Shown piece by piece: positions 50,416-59,424 of a DNA stretch of 64,000 bases. Every line of letters starts with the position of its first letter. The stretch's first letter is position 1. The notes under the pieces are model-generated. The model did no database searches. It saw only the letters and a list, made by a program, of their open reading frames with translations, and had not been told where the DNA came from. Made by a program: the position numbers and the translations under genes. Origin of the DNA: Streptomyces odontomachi (lineage in GTDB: Bacteria > Actinomycetota > Actinomycetes > Streptomycetales > Streptomycetaceae); the NCBI RefSeq assembly GCF_024435355.1, contig NZ_JAMJWG010000010.1:62001-126000 (forward strand). Reading direction: 5' to 3'.

Positions 50416-51816
50416 TCAGGCCTCGGGCTTGTCCTCGGTGGGCTCGGCGGACGACTCGGCCGGGGACTCGGCGCCTTCGGCGCCTTCCGCGGCCTCGTCC
50501 TCCTCCTCGTCCGAGAGGTCGACGATCTCGCCCTGGGTGTCCTTGACGGTGGCGGCCTGGACCACGACCGCGAGCGCCTTGCCGCGGGCCACCTCGCCGA
50601 CCAGCATCGGGACCTGGTTGCCCTCGACGACGGCCTTGGCGAACTGGTCGGGCGACATGCCGGAGGAGGCCGCACGCCGCATGAGGTGCTCGGTCAGCTC
50701 CTCCTGGTTGACGTTGAGCTTCTCCTTGGAGACCAGTTCGTCGAGGACGAACTGGGTCTTGATGCCCTTGATCGCCGCTTCCTTGGTCTCGGCGTCGAAC
50801 TCTTCCTCGGACTTGCCCTGGATCTCCAGGTACCGGGCGAGGTCGAGACCCATCTGGCCGAGCTGGTGGTGCTCCAGGTTGTGCTTGCGGGTGTTGATCT
50901 CGTCCTCGAGGAGCTTCTCGGGGACCGGTACCTCGACCAGCTCGAGCAGCTTGTCGAGCACCCGCTCCTGGGCCTGCGTGGCCTGGTCGTACTCCTTGGT
51001 GCTCAGCAGCCGCTGCCGGCTGTCGTCGCGCAGCTCGTCGAGCGTGTCGAACTCGGACGCGAGCTGGGCGAAGTCGTCGTCGAGGTCGGGGAGCTCACGC
51101 TTGGCGACCTGGGTGACCTTGACGGCGACCTCGGCCTCCTTGCCGGCCGCGGTGCCGCCCTTGAGCTCGGAGGTGAAGGTGGACTCGCCACCGGCCTCCA
51201 GGCCCTTCACGGCGTCGTCGATGCCGTCGAGGAGCTCGCCGGAGCCGATGGTGTAGCTGACGCCGGTGGCGACGCCGTCCTCCAGGACCTCGCCCTCGAC
51301 CTTGGCCTCCAGGTCGATCGTGACGACGTCACCGTCCTCGGCGGCGCGCTCGACGGGCGAGGTGGAGGCGAACCGCTCGCGCAGCTCCTCCACGGCCTTG
51401 TCCACGTCCTCGTCGGTGACCTCGATGGAGTCGACCTCGACCTCGATGCCCGAGTAGTCGGGGATCTCGATCTCGGGGCGGATGTCGACCTCAGCGGTGA
51501 AGGACAGCAGCTCGCCGTCCTTGAGCTCGGTGATGTCGACCTCGGGCTGGCCGAGGACCTTCAGCTCACCCTCGTTGACCGCGTCGGTGTAGAACTTCGG
51601 GAGCGCTTCATTGACGGCTTCTTCGAGTACGGCGCCCCGACCGAACCGCTGGTCGATGATCCGGGCAGGGATCTTGCCCTTGCGGAAGCCCTTCACCGTG
51701 ACCTGCTGGTTGATCTTTGCGTACGCCGCGTCGAGGCTGGGCTTGAGCTCCTCGAAGGGCACCTCGACAGTGAGCCGAACCCGAGTCGGGTTCAGGGTCT
51801 CCACGGCGCTCTTCAC
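50416..51816 (-). CDS. tig: Trigger factor
   Basis: 466 residues. Ribosome-binding domain with the GFRKGKIPARI signature, the FKBP-type prolyl isomerase middle domain (DGDVVTIDLEAKVEGEVLED, YTIGSGELLDGIDDAVKGLE) and the helical chaperone C-domain, ending in an acidic Glu/Ala tail (LSDEEEDEAAEG). GTG at 51816 (KSAVETLNPTRV) with AAGGAG eight bases upstream. Co-translational folding factor and peptidyl-prolyl isomerase. Long open frame upstream covers the tRNA-Pro and is spurious. Confidence 0.96.
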   Translation of the reverse strand: MKSAVETLNPTRVRLTVEVPFEELKPSLDAAYAKINQQVTVKGFRKGKIPARIIDQRFGRGAVLEEAVNEALPKFYTDAVNEGELKVLGQPEVDITELKDGELLSFTAEVDIRPEIEIPDYSGIEVEVDSIEVTDEDVDKAVEELRERFASTSPVERAAEDGDVVTIDLEAKVEGEVLEDGVATGVSYTIGSGELLDGIDDAVKGLEAGGESTFTSELKGGTAAGKEAEVAVKVTQVAKRELPDLDDDFAQLASEFDTLDELRDDSRQRLLSTKEYDQATQAQERVLDKLLELVEVPVPEKLLEDEINTRKHNLEHHQLGQMGLDLARYLEIQGKSEEEFDAETKEAAIKGIKTQFVLDELVSKEKLNVNQEELTEHLMRRAASSGMSPDQFAKAVVEGNQVPMLVGEVARGKALAVVVQAATVKDTQGEIVDLSDEEEDEAAEGAEGAESPAESSAEPTEDKPEA

Positions 51817-52036
51817 GGTTCGGTCTCCTTGTGGCTGACATTTTGGGTTCTGCACGGGCCGCGGATGCGCGGCCCCAGCATTCGGCCCTGTGCCGGACGG
51901 CCTGCCGGCCTCCGGAGACTGCCGGACAGTCTGCGCGGCGGTCGTATGGTGATACGCAGGCACACGGGCTCGCAGCTTGCATAGTAACCGTGCGCGGGAG
52001 GAGACCCACAACGCGCTCGGGCCCTGCGCGGGCAGG

Positions 52037-52113
52037 TGGTCGGGGTGGCGGGATTTGAACCCACGGCCTTCCGCTCCCAAAGCGGACGCGCTACCAAGCT
52101 GCGCCACACCCCG
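52037..52113 (-). tRNA. tRNA-Pro (TGG), CCA encoded
   Basis: Acceptor CGGGGTG pairs with CACCCCG, A discriminator and CCA at 52037-52039. T-loop GGTTCAAATCC. Anticodon loop TTTGGGA with anticodon TGG in a TCCGC/GCGGA stem. It lies upstream of tig on the same strand. Confidence 0.95.
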
Positions 52114-52377
52114 TCGGTGCGACACGTAGGGTACATGCCCGCAGGCAGTGCGGCTGCCGCATTTTCCGGTGCGTTGCAGGGTCGCTGCGGTGCGTGGTAG
52201 GGCTCGCGTGGCGGCCTGGCACGATCCGGGGTGCCAGAAGAAGCGGTGTGCGGCGGGGGCCGACGACCCGCTAGGATGCTCTGCGTGCCGCACCGCTGAC
52301 GTGCAGCGTCCCGCAGTGCATGATGTGGCTTATGTGATTGCACTGTTGCGGGTGCCGTTCTCGTGGTGGCACCGCGT

Positions 52378-52451
52378 GCGGGCGTAGCTCAATGGTAGAG
52401 CCCTAGTCTTCCAAACTAGCTACGCGGGTTCGATTCCCGTCGCCCGCTCCA
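52378..52451 (+). tRNA. tRNA-Gly (TCC), CCA encoded
   Basis: GCGGGCG acceptor pairs with CGCCCGC. D-loop AGCTCAATGGTAGAGC, anticodon stem CTAGT/ACTAG with loop CTTCCAA (anticodon TCC), T-arm GGGTTCGATTCCC, then T and CCA. Confidence 0.96.
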
Positions 52452-52453
52452 TT

Positions 52454-52500
52454 CCAGGTCCGGTCCGTGGTCATCACGGGCCGGACCTGGTTTTTCTTCT
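52454..52500 (+). terminator. Intrinsic terminator of tRNA-Gly
   Basis: CCAGGTCCGG (52454-52463) pairs with CCGGACCTGG (52481-52490) followed by TTTTTCTTCTTC, a textbook rho-independent signal. Confidence 0.9.
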
Positions 52501-52566
52501 TCATACGGCTCTCCGGCTCTCCGGCTCCACGGTTCTCCGGCGATCCGGCGCGGGCGCCGGAGGCCG

Positions 52567-52761
52567 TCACAGTTTGATCGAGCCGATGGTGTCCGCCACC
52601 GCGTCCAGGAAGCGTTTGATGTCGGGGGCCATCCCCGTCGAGGCGAGGAAGAAGCCGAAGAGGACGGCGACGATGGCGGGACCCGGCTTGATCGATCCGC
52701 CGCGCAGCAGCACGACGAGGACTATCGCCAGCAAAAGCACCACGGACAGCGAAATGGCCAC
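52567..52761 (-). CDS. Small membrane protein
   Basis: 64 residues with two hydrophobic helices (LSVVLLLAIVLVVLLRGG and GPAIVAVLFGFFLASTGM) and an amphipathic end (IKRFLDAVADTIGSIK). GTG start. The turn RGGSIKPGPA and composition resemble a small actinobacterial protein often found near tRNA genes. Function unknown; coding bias is good. Confidence 0.65.
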   Translation of the reverse strand: MAISLSVVLLLAIVLVVLLRGGSIKPGPAIVAVLFGFFLASTGMAPDIKRFLDAVADTIGSIKL

Positions 52762-53525
52762 GACTGATCACACACCCTCGGTCGGTCACGCTCCCGGCCC
52801 GGGGGGTACGACCCCGCACACCCCCGCCAGGAACATCGTGCCACCAACCCGGCCGGGCTATGCGACAGCTGACACAACGTCGGACAGCCACCTGTGACGC
52901 CGCTCACCCCGGCACGGCGTACCACTCCGCCGAAGTCGCACGAAAGACCATGACCGACTTCTCCATCCGGGCAATTCGCATGGCATGCGTCACATTCTCA
53001 TCGACTTCTCATGCGGCCTGATCGTTTCCCTGCCACATACCCCGCAGCGGTATTTTGGGATATTTCTCGTTGGCTACTACACAGACATCTCCACGGCACC
53101 CCGAGCCACCCTTGCACGATCTCCCTCACCGCTTGGACACAGAAAGGTCACGGGACCTACGCACCGTATTAGCACCGCCTCCTCCCCCACGCGGCCAGCG
53201 GAAAGGCCGGCCGGCACGGGGCGGCACAGCGCGGCGACCGAGGCCTGGCGGGGGCGGCGTACGGCGGCTCGGGCGGGCCCGGCGGGCGACGGCGGGGCGG
53301 CACTGGGTGCCGTAAAGCGTGTCGTCGCACGTCGGCCATAAAATCTTCGTCACGCCGGCTTCATTGAATCCATACGAGCCACAGGTCATAACCGGTAATC
53401 ATCGACGGGGTTTTACGGATTCACCCGGCCGACGCTAAGCTGCATCAGATGTTCCACGCCGCCTCGACTTCCGCCACCGCGAGATCACGGATCGTTTCCC
53501 CCAGCTCTTGGTGGGAGGGACTGTG
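52762..53525. other. Long spacer upstream of the acyltransferase gene
   Basis: 764 bp with no convincing gene. The left part is the upstream region of the small membrane protein. 52985-53120 and 53320-53450 are A/T-rich for this genome and could hold promoters of the acyltransferase gene. An Arg/Pro-rich frame at about 53070-53315 has poor codon bias and is not called. Confidence 0.5.
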
Positions 53526-54734
53526 ATGAACTCGCTGCCACCCTCCGGCCGGCGAAGCGCCCCCCTCCCGCCGGTTCAGGAGCACTCGGGCACGGTCCCG
53601 AAGCAGCGCACCGAGCAGTCCGCCACCTCCAGCGGCGCCCGGGACGCCCCCTCCTCCCCTGCCTCCGCCTCGGGCGGAAAACCCGCCAAGCAGCGTGACG
53701 CGTTCTTCGACAACGCCAAGTACCTGGCGATCGTCCTCGTCGCCATGGCGCACGCCTGGGAGCCGCTGCGCTCCGGCAGTCGCGCCACCACCGCTCTCTA
53801 CCTGGTGGTCTACACCTTCCATATGCCGGCGTTCATCATCATCTCCGGCTACTTCTCCCGCAGCTTCGACTGGCGCCCCGACCGCCTCCGGAAGCTGGTG
53901 ACCGGTGTCGCCGTCCCCTATGTGGTCTTCGAGCTCGCCTACTCGCTGTTCAAGCAGTGGGCGGACGATCCTTCGCACGACATCAGCCTGCTCGACCCCT
54001 GGTTCCTGACCTGGTTCCTCGCCGCCCTGTTCATCTGGCGGCTGACCACCCCCCTGTGGAAGATCGCCCGCTGGCCGCTGCCGGTCGCCCTGGCCATCGC
54101 GTGCCTCGCGTCGATCTCCCCCAGCATCGGCAACGACCTCGACCTCCAGCGCGTGCTCCAGCTGCTGCCGTACTTCGTCCTGGGGCTGTGCCTGAAGCAG
54201 GAGCACTTCCAGTGGGTCCGACGGCGCCGCGTACGGGTCGCCGCAGCGCCCGTCTTCCTCGCCGCTCTCGTCTTCGCGTACTGGGCCGCCCAGCACATGA
54301 ACGCCGCGTGGTTCTTCCACCGGGACGCCGCGCAGGAACTCGGCACCCCCTGGTGGGTCGGCATCGTGATGACCCTGGCCACCTTCGGCTGCTCGATCGT
54401 GCTGACCGGCTGCTTCTTCGCCTGGGTACCGGGCCGGAAGATGTGGTTCACCGCGCTCGGCGCCGGCACGCTGTACGGCTACCTGCTGCACGGATTCGTC
54501 GTCAAGGCGGTCAAGTACGCGGGCTGGTACGACGACTTCCCGATCCTGCACAAGCCGGTCGGTGAGGTCCTGGCGACCCTCGTCGCCGGTGCGGTCGTGA
54601 CGGTGCTGTGCACCGCACCGGTGCGGCGAGTGTTCCGCTGTGTGATGGAACCCGAGATGAAGTGGGCCTTCCGGCAGGACGCCGTCGAAATCGCCCGCGA
54701 CCGCGAGCGCCGGCACCACACGGCGTCGGCCTAG
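53526..54734 (+). CDS. Acyltransferase 3 family membrane protein
   Basis: 402 residues. Cytosolic Pro/Ser-rich N-terminus (about 55 residues), then RDAFFDNAKYLAIVLVAMAH with the catalytic-type histidine of the acyltransferase 3 family, followed by about ten membrane helices including FHMPAFIIISGYFSRSF (conserved Phe-x-Met-Pro motif) and YGYLLHGFVVKA (late histidine). Usually O-acylates a sugar or wall polymer at the membrane. The ATG at 53526 has GGAGG seven bases upstream; an ATG six codons earlier lacks one. Confidence 0.87.
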   Translation: MNSLPPSGRRSAPLPPVQEHSGTVPKQRTEQSATSSGARDAPSSPASASGGKPAKQRDAFFDNAKYLAIVLVAMAHAWEPLRSGSRATTALYLVVYTFHMPAFIIISGYFSRSFDWRPDRLRKLVTGVAVPYVVFELAYSLFKQWADDPSHDISLLDPWFLTWFLAALFIWRLTTPLWKIARWPLPVALAIACLASISPSIGNDLDLQRVLQLLPYFVLGLCLKQEHFQWVRRRRVRVAAAPVFLAALVFAYWAAQHMNAAWFFHRDAAQELGTPWWVGIVMTLATFGCSIVLTGCFFAWVPGRKMWFTALGAGTLYGYLLHGFVVKAVKYAGWYDDFPILHKPVGEVLATLVAGAVVTVLCTAPVRRVFRCVMEPEMKWAFRQDAVEIARDRERRHHTASA

Positions 54735-54770
54735 GCCACAGCCGGACGGCTGTCTGACGAGCGTCGGATG

Positions 54771-54801
54771 AGCGGGGCTGCGAGAACGTCGCAGCCCCGC
54801 T
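54771..54801. terminator. Bidirectional terminator
   Basis: Perfect 13-bp stem AGCGGGGCTGCGA with complement and a 5-nt loop, between the acyltransferase gene and the convergent phosphatase gene. Confidence 0.8.
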
Positions 54802-54867
54802 CTCCGTTCGGGTCACTCCCCGTGCGGGTCACTCGCCGTTCATGTCACTCGCCGCTCAGGGTCCCGC

Positions 54868-56055
54868 TCAGGGACGCTCCATCGCCTCTTCCGGGCCGTC
54901 GCCGTCGTACGTCTCCCGGCATATCAGCAGGAGCGCCCGGTCGTCGTTGACGTCCCTGGCAACCGCCTCGATGAGGTGCCAGGCCGCACCGTGGAAACCG
55001 CCTGCGACATAACGCTCGGCCTCGCCGGTGAGGCGGTCGATGCCCTCGGACAGATCGCGGTCGGCCGTCTCGACGAGGCCGTCGGTGAACAGCATGAGCA
55101 CATCACCCGGACGCAGCGTGCCCTTGGTCGGATCGAACTGCGCGCCGTCGTACACGCCGAGCAGCGGCCCCTCGGCGGTCTTCTGCTCCCAGCGGCCGTT
55201 GCCGGCGTTGAGCTGGAGGCCGGGCGGGTGTCCCGCGGAGTACAGCTCGTAGTCGCCCGACTCCAGGTCCAGGACGAGATGGATGGAGGTCGCGAAACCC
55301 TCTTCCCAGGACTGGCGCAGCAGATAGCCGTTGGCGGCGGGCAGGAAGGCGTGCGGGGGCAGCGAGCCGAGCAGGCCGCCGAAGGCGCCGGAGAGCAGCA
55401 GCGCGCGGGAGCCGGCGTCCATGCCCTTGCCGGACACGTCGGTGAGGACGACCTCCAGGCTGCGTCCGCCGTTGGTGCGGGCGGCCACCACGAAGTCGCC
55501 GGAGAAGGACTGGCCGCCGGCCGGGCGCAGCGCCATCTCGCGGTGCCAGCCGGGCGGCAGCGTCGGCAGCTTGCTCTGCACCCGGATGCGTTCCCTGAGG
55601 TCGAAGAGCATGGTGCCGCCGCGCCGCCAGGGCACGCCCACCCGGCTGCGGAACTGTGCGATGAGCAGTCCGAAGAAACCGCACGCGGCGACCACCAGCA
55701 CCACTCCTGGTGTCACACGCGACGGTCCCTCGGTGTAGGGGCCCAGCGCCACGGACTCGACGATGAGGGCGGTGGCGGAGCCCGCGTACAGGCCGAGCAG
55801 GCTCGCCGGGCGCAGCAGCAGGCCGCCGGCGACGATGGGCAGCGCCAGCAGGGAGGGCGCGCACCACACCGAGTTCATCAGGGTGCCGGCGGCGATCAGC
55901 GGGATCGTGAGGAGCAGTCCGACGAGCGCGATCCAGTCGGAGCCGTCGCCGCGGAAGTAGTCCACGCCGGCCCGGCGCACGCCGACCCGGACCCGGTGAA
56001 GCTGCTTCTTCATCCGGGCCGGGAAGGTGTCGGCTGCCGCACGTCGTCCTGCCAT
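54868..56055 (-). CDS. SpoIIE/RsbU-type PP2C phosphatase with membrane domain
   Basis: 395 residues. Three to four N-terminal membrane helices (IALVGLLLTIPLIAAGTLMN, SLLALPIVAGGLLL, VVLVVAACGFFGLLIAQF), a linker, then a PP2C-like domain from about 165: FSGDFVVAARTNG (metal Asp), LTDVSGKGMDAGSRALLLSG, YSAGHPPGL and FTDGLVETADRDLSEG (second metal Asp). Such phosphatases dephosphorylate anti-anti-sigma factors. No partner anti-sigma gene is adjacent. The enzyme is one of many in Streptomyces. Confidence 0.92.
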   Translation of the reverse strand: MAGRRAAADTFPARMKKQLHRVRVGVRRAGVDYFRGDGSDWIALVGLLLTIPLIAAGTLMNSVWCAPSLLALPIVAGGLLLRPASLLGLYAGSATALIVESVALGPYTEGPSRVTPGVVLVVAACGFFGLLIAQFRSRVGVPWRRGGTMLFDLRERIRVQSKLPTLPPGWHREMALRPAGGQSFSGDFVVAARTNGGRSLEVVLTDVSGKGMDAGSRALLLSGAFGGLLGSLPPHAFLPAANGYLLRQSWEEGFATSIHLVLDLESGDYELYSAGHPPGLQLNAGNGRWEQKTAEGPLLGVYDGAQFDPTKGTLRPGDVLMLFTDGLVETADRDLSEGIDRLTGEAERYVAGGFHGAAWHLIEAVARDVNDDRALLLICRETYDGDGPEEAMERP

Positions 56056-56341
56056 CGCTTCGGGTGACCCTATCCAGCGAACCGGATGCTGCGCACGGGA
56101 GGCCCCGGTTGTCCCTCACCGGACAGCTGTCCGACGGCCCCCGGAGACACCGGGGTTGGGATTCGGCCGGGTGGTGCGGTCATGGCTGGACGCATGCAGG
56201 GACCGTACGTGGTGGAACCGCGGGCGTCACGTGGCCGGCCCCGAAGTGATCGCGGGGCCGTTGCGATACGGCCATTTCCGGGGCTGACGGGCTGCGGTCA
56301 GTCACCTCGCGGGGGACCGGGCCTCCTGGTATGGATGCCGT

Positions 56342-57580
56342 ATGACACCAGAGGTACGAGTGCTGGACGCGTCCGAGTGGGATGTGTGGTACGCCACACT
56401 TGAGCGGGCGTTCGGCGGTGTGGAGGAGTCGCCGGAGGATCGCGCCCTGTGGAACGACCTCACGGAGTACGAGCGCTCGCTGGGTGCCTGGGACGGCAGC
56501 GAATGCGTGGGTACGGCGGGCGCGTTCTCGTTCCGTGTGGTGGTGCCGGGCGGTGCGGTGCTGCCCGCGGCCGGGGTCACCATGGTCAGCGTCGCCGCCA
56601 CCCACCGACGGCGCGGTCTGCTGACGACGCTGATGCGGCGGCAACTCGACGACGTGCACGCCCGCGGCGAGGCGCTGGCGGTGCTGACGGCGTCCGAGCC
56701 GGCCATTTACGGCAGGTTCGGCTATGCCGTCGGGACGCTGGCGCTGAGCCTGGAGATCGACACCCAGCGGGTGCGGGTGACGGTGCCCGAGAGCGCCGGT
56801 GACGTGCGGCTGCGGTTCGCCGCGCCGGTCGCTGCGGGTGCGGTGTGCGAGGCCGTGTACGAGCGGGTGGTGACCCGGCGGCCGGGGATGCTGCGGCGGG
56901 AGCCGGGCTCCGGGTGGCAGCGGCTGCCGCTGCTCGATTCGCCGACCGAACGGCAGGGCGGCTCGCCCTTGCAGTGCGTGCTCGCCGAGCGGGCGGGCGA
57001 GGTCGTGGGCTACGCCCGGTTCCACAACAAGCCGTCCTGGGACCGGTCCGGGCCCACCGGAACGATCCTCCTGCGTGACCTGGAGGCGCTGGACCCGGGT
57101 GCGTACGCGGCGCTGTGGCGGTTCCTCTGCGAGATCGACCTGACGACGTCCGTGGTGGCGCGGTCCCGTCCGGTGGACGATCCCGTGCAGCATCTGGTGT
57201 CCGACATCCGGCGCTGCCGGGCCCAGGTGCGCGACGGGCTCCATGTGCGTCTGGTGGACGTGGGCGCCGCTCTCCAGGCGCGTGCGTACCAGGCGCCCCT
57301 GGATGTCGTCCTGGAGGTGGCGGACGACTTCTGCCCCTGGAACGCGGGTCGTTGGCGGCTGACCGCCGAGACCGGCAAGGACGTGTGCTGCGAGCGCACC
57401 TCGGACGCGGCGGACCTGGCGCTGTCGGTGACCGAGTTGGGCGCGGCCTACCTCGGCGGCAGCACGCTGATGTCGCTGGCCGGCGCCGGCCGGGTGCGGG
57501 AGTTGCGCGGGGGTGCGCTCGCGGAGGCGTCGACGGCGTTCGGCGCCGGTGTGGCGCCCTGGCTGCCCTACGGCTTCTAG
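56342..57580 (+). CDS. Eis-like GNAT N-acetyltransferase
   Basis: 412 residues with the Eis layout: N-terminal GNAT domain with AGVTMVSVAATHRRRGLLTT (acetyl-CoA loop), YGRFGYAVGT, a second GNAT-like half (AGEVVGYARFHNKPSWDRSG, ALWRFLCEIDL), and a C-terminal sterol-carrier-like domain with LTAETGKDVCCERTSDAADL ending at a C-terminal Tyr-Gly-Phe carboxylate. Eis enzymes acetylate amines including aminoglycosides; the natural substrate here is unknown. Confidence 0.9.
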   Translation: MTPEVRVLDASEWDVWYATLERAFGGVEESPEDRALWNDLTEYERSLGAWDGSECVGTAGAFSFRVVVPGGAVLPAAGVTMVSVAATHRRRGLLTTLMRRQLDDVHARGEALAVLTASEPAIYGRFGYAVGTLALSLEIDTQRVRVTVPESAGDVRLRFAAPVAAGAVCEAVYERVVTRRPGMLRREPGSGWQRLPLLDSPTERQGGSPLQCVLAERAGEVVGYARFHNKPSWDRSGPTGTILLRDLEALDPGAYAALWRFLCEIDLTTSVVARSRPVDDPVQHLVSDIRRCRAQVRDGLHVRLVDVGAALQARAYQAPLDVVLEVADDFCPWNAGRWRLTAETGKDVCCERTSDAADLALSVTELGAAYLGGSTLMSLAGAGRVRELRGGALAEASTAFGAGVAPWLPYGF

Positions 57581-57581
57581 G

Positions 57582-57655
57582 CCCTGTCGTCAAACTCCCG
57601 TCTGCCCGGCGACGCCATGCAGCCCTTCGGGCAACGACGGGAGTTTGACGACGGG
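57582..57655. repeat. 17-bp perfect inverted repeat with nested hairpin
   Basis: GTCGTCAAACTCCCGTC (57586-57602) is repeated inverted at 57636-57652. In RNA the stem extends to about 20 pairs through a G-U pair. The 33-nt loop contains GCCC-TTC-GGGC. It begins right after the acetyltransferase stop, between convergent genes, and may be a bidirectional terminator or a MITE-like insertion. Confidence 0.75.
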
Positions 57656-57690
57656 ACCCAGGGCGCCCGGGCGGGGCCGCGGCGGACGCG

Positions 57691-58524
57691 TCAGCGGGTC
57701 TGGCAGCCGGGGCACCAGAAGAGGTTGCGGGCGGCGAGGCCGGCGGTGCGGATCTCCGTGCCGCAGAGGTGGCAGGGCAGGTTCGCCCGGCGGTACACGT
57801 ACACCTCGCCCCCGTGATCGTCGACGCGGGGCGCGCGGCCCATCGCCTCGGGGGTGTGCTCGGGGCGCACCGTGTCGATGCGGTTGGTGCGCACGCCCTC
57901 GCGCATCAGGGCCACCAGGTCCGCCCAGAGGGCGTCCCACTCGGCGCGGGTGAGGTCCCGGCCGGTGCGGTAGGGGTCGATACCGTGCCGGAAGAGCACC
58001 TCGGCCCGGTAGACGTTGCCGACGCCGGCGATCACCTTCTGGTCCATGAGCAGGGCGGCAACGCTGGTACGGCTGCGGGATATCCGCCGCCAGGCCCGAT
58101 CGGCGCCGTCGCCCTCGACGTCGTCGGCGCGCAGCGGGTCGGGGCCGAGCCGGTCGTGCACGGCCTCCTTCTCGGCGTCGGTGACCAACGCGCAGGTCGC
58201 CGGGCCGCGCAGGTCCGCGTAGGCGTCCCGGCCGACGAGCCGCAGCCGTACGGTGTCGGTGGGCGGCGGTACGGGGTGGGTGCCGAAGCCGACCTTGCCG
58301 AAGAGCCCCAGGTGGATGTGGACCCAGTGGGCGGCCGGGGCGGACGCGCCGAAGCCCAGGAAGAGGTGCTTGCCGTGCGCCTGGGCATCGGTCAGCACGG
58401 TGCCGTCGAGCAGTGCGGCGGCGTCGGAGAACTTGCCCTGGGGACTGGTCACGCCCACGGGATGGTCGAGGAAGCGTTCGCTGTGGTCGGCCGCCAGCCG
58501 ATGGATCGTGTGCCCTTCGGGCAC
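57691..58524 (-). CDS. Fpg/Nei family DNA glycosylase
   Basis: 277 residues. Starts PEGHTIHRLA after the initiator GTG, so Pro2 and Glu3 are the catalytic pair of the family. HWVHIHLGLFGKVG, helix-two-turn-helix with LLMDQKVIAGVGNVYRAEVL, and the zinc finger CHLCGTEIRTAGL...FWCPGCQ complete the enzyme. The GHTI start places it nearer actinobacterial Nei2-type enzymes than Fpg (usually PELPEV). Excises oxidised bases. Confidence 0.92.
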   Translation of the reverse strand: MPEGHTIHRLAADHSERFLDHPVGVTSPQGKFSDAAALLDGTVLTDAQAHGKHLFLGFGASAPAAHWVHIHLGLFGKVGFGTHPVPPPTDTVRLRLVGRDAYADLRGPATCALVTDAEKEAVHDRLGPDPLRADDVEGDGADRAWRRISRSRTSVAALLMDQKVIAGVGNVYRAEVLFRHGIDPYRTGRDLTRAEWDALWADLVALMREGVRTNRIDTVRPEHTPEAMGRAPRVDDHGGEVYVYRRANLPCHLCGTEIRTAGLAARNLFWCPGCQTR

Positions 58525-58640
58525 GGCCCGACCTCCTCGTTCCCTTGTCCCGACTGTCTCTGCTTGTCTCCACGACGTCCCGGGTGGCGCCTCCAGGACG
58601 CCCCGGTGCGCCGCCGAGAAGGGGGCACCGAGGCGGGGCG

Positions 58641-59114
58641 CTACGGCTGTGGCAGCGGCGGCAGGTCGCCGGTGGTCTCGTAGGCGGAGAGCATCGCGAT
58701 ACGGCGGGCGTGCCGCTCGCCGCCGGAGAACGGGGTGCTCAGGAAGATCTCGACGAACTTGGTGGCCTCGTCGGCGCTGTGCATGCGGGCGCCGACGGCG
58801 ATCACGTTGGCGTTGTTGTGCTCGCGGCCGAGCGCCGCGGTCTGCTCGTTCCAGGCGAGCGCGGCACGCACGCCCTTGACCTTGTTCGCCGCGATCTGCT
58901 CGCCGTTGCCCGAGCCGCCGATCACGATGCCCAGCGCCTCGGGGTCGCCGGCCGCGCCCTCGGCGGCGCGCAGGCAGAACGGGGGGTAGTCGTCGTCGGC
59001 GTCGTACACGGCGGGGCCGCAGTCGACGGGCTCGTGGCCCTGGGCCGTCAGCCACTCGACGAGGTGGTTCTTCAGTTCGTAGCCGGCATGATCGGAGCCG
59101 AGGTACACGCGCAT
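58641..59114 (-). CDS. rpiB: Ribose-5-phosphate isomerase B
   Basis: 157 residues. RVYLGSDHAGYELKNHL opens the fold. GIVIGGSGNGEQIAANKVKG is the phosphate/active-site loop; the Glu after SGNG serves as base in the actinobacterial type that lacks the E. coli cysteine. REHNNANVIAVGARM follows. ATG at 59114; the frame is open further upstream without similarity. Interconverts ribose- and ribulose-5-phosphate. Confidence 0.95.
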   Translation of the reverse strand: MRVYLGSDHAGYELKNHLVEWLTAQGHEPVDCGPAVYDADDDYPPFCLRAAEGAAGDPEALGIVIGGSGNGEQIAANKVKGVRAALAWNEQTAALGREHNNANVIAVGARMHSADEATKFVEIFLSTPFSGGERHARRIAMLSAYETTGDLPPLPQP

Positions 59115-59424
59115 GGCGTCGAGTGTGGCATGCCGCCGGCGCGCCGGGGCCCGAGGGTGGCCGGCGGACGCCTGCACGTGTCGTTCGGACCTGCGGCGAC
59201 ACGCCCGTCCCGGCCACGACGTCGTACAACGCTCCGGATTCATTTCTTCCGATCTTCCGCATCCGTACGAAGGCATACTGATACGAAGCGAGATGACCTG
59301 AGACGTAATGAGATGTACTGGGATGTCGGGTGGCATGTCGCGATGAGGGCGCTACCGGACGACCCGCGAGCCGACCCCCTCTGACGGCCGATGACCTGGC
59401 GGACTGATGACCCAAGGAGCCCCC
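59115..59424. promoter_or_regulatory. Divergent spacer rpiB / APC permease
   Basis: 310 bp. The stretch 59225-59350 is A/T-richer, with repeated GAGATG/GAGACG words, and probably contains the permease promoter. No ORF of note. Confidence 0.4.

Noticed and set aside
49755..50675. Proline/arginine-rich frames across the clpP1-tig spacer
   Set aside because: They encode the 209-bp tandem repeat on either strand; the repetition explains the open frames.
51816..52293. N-terminal extension of trigger factor
   Set aside because: Would read through the tRNA-Pro gene; the GTG at 51816 has an AAGGAG and the family N-terminus.
53055..53315. Arg/Pro-rich frame before the acyltransferase
   Set aside because: Poor third-position bias in its first half, low complexity, no Shine-Dalgarno.
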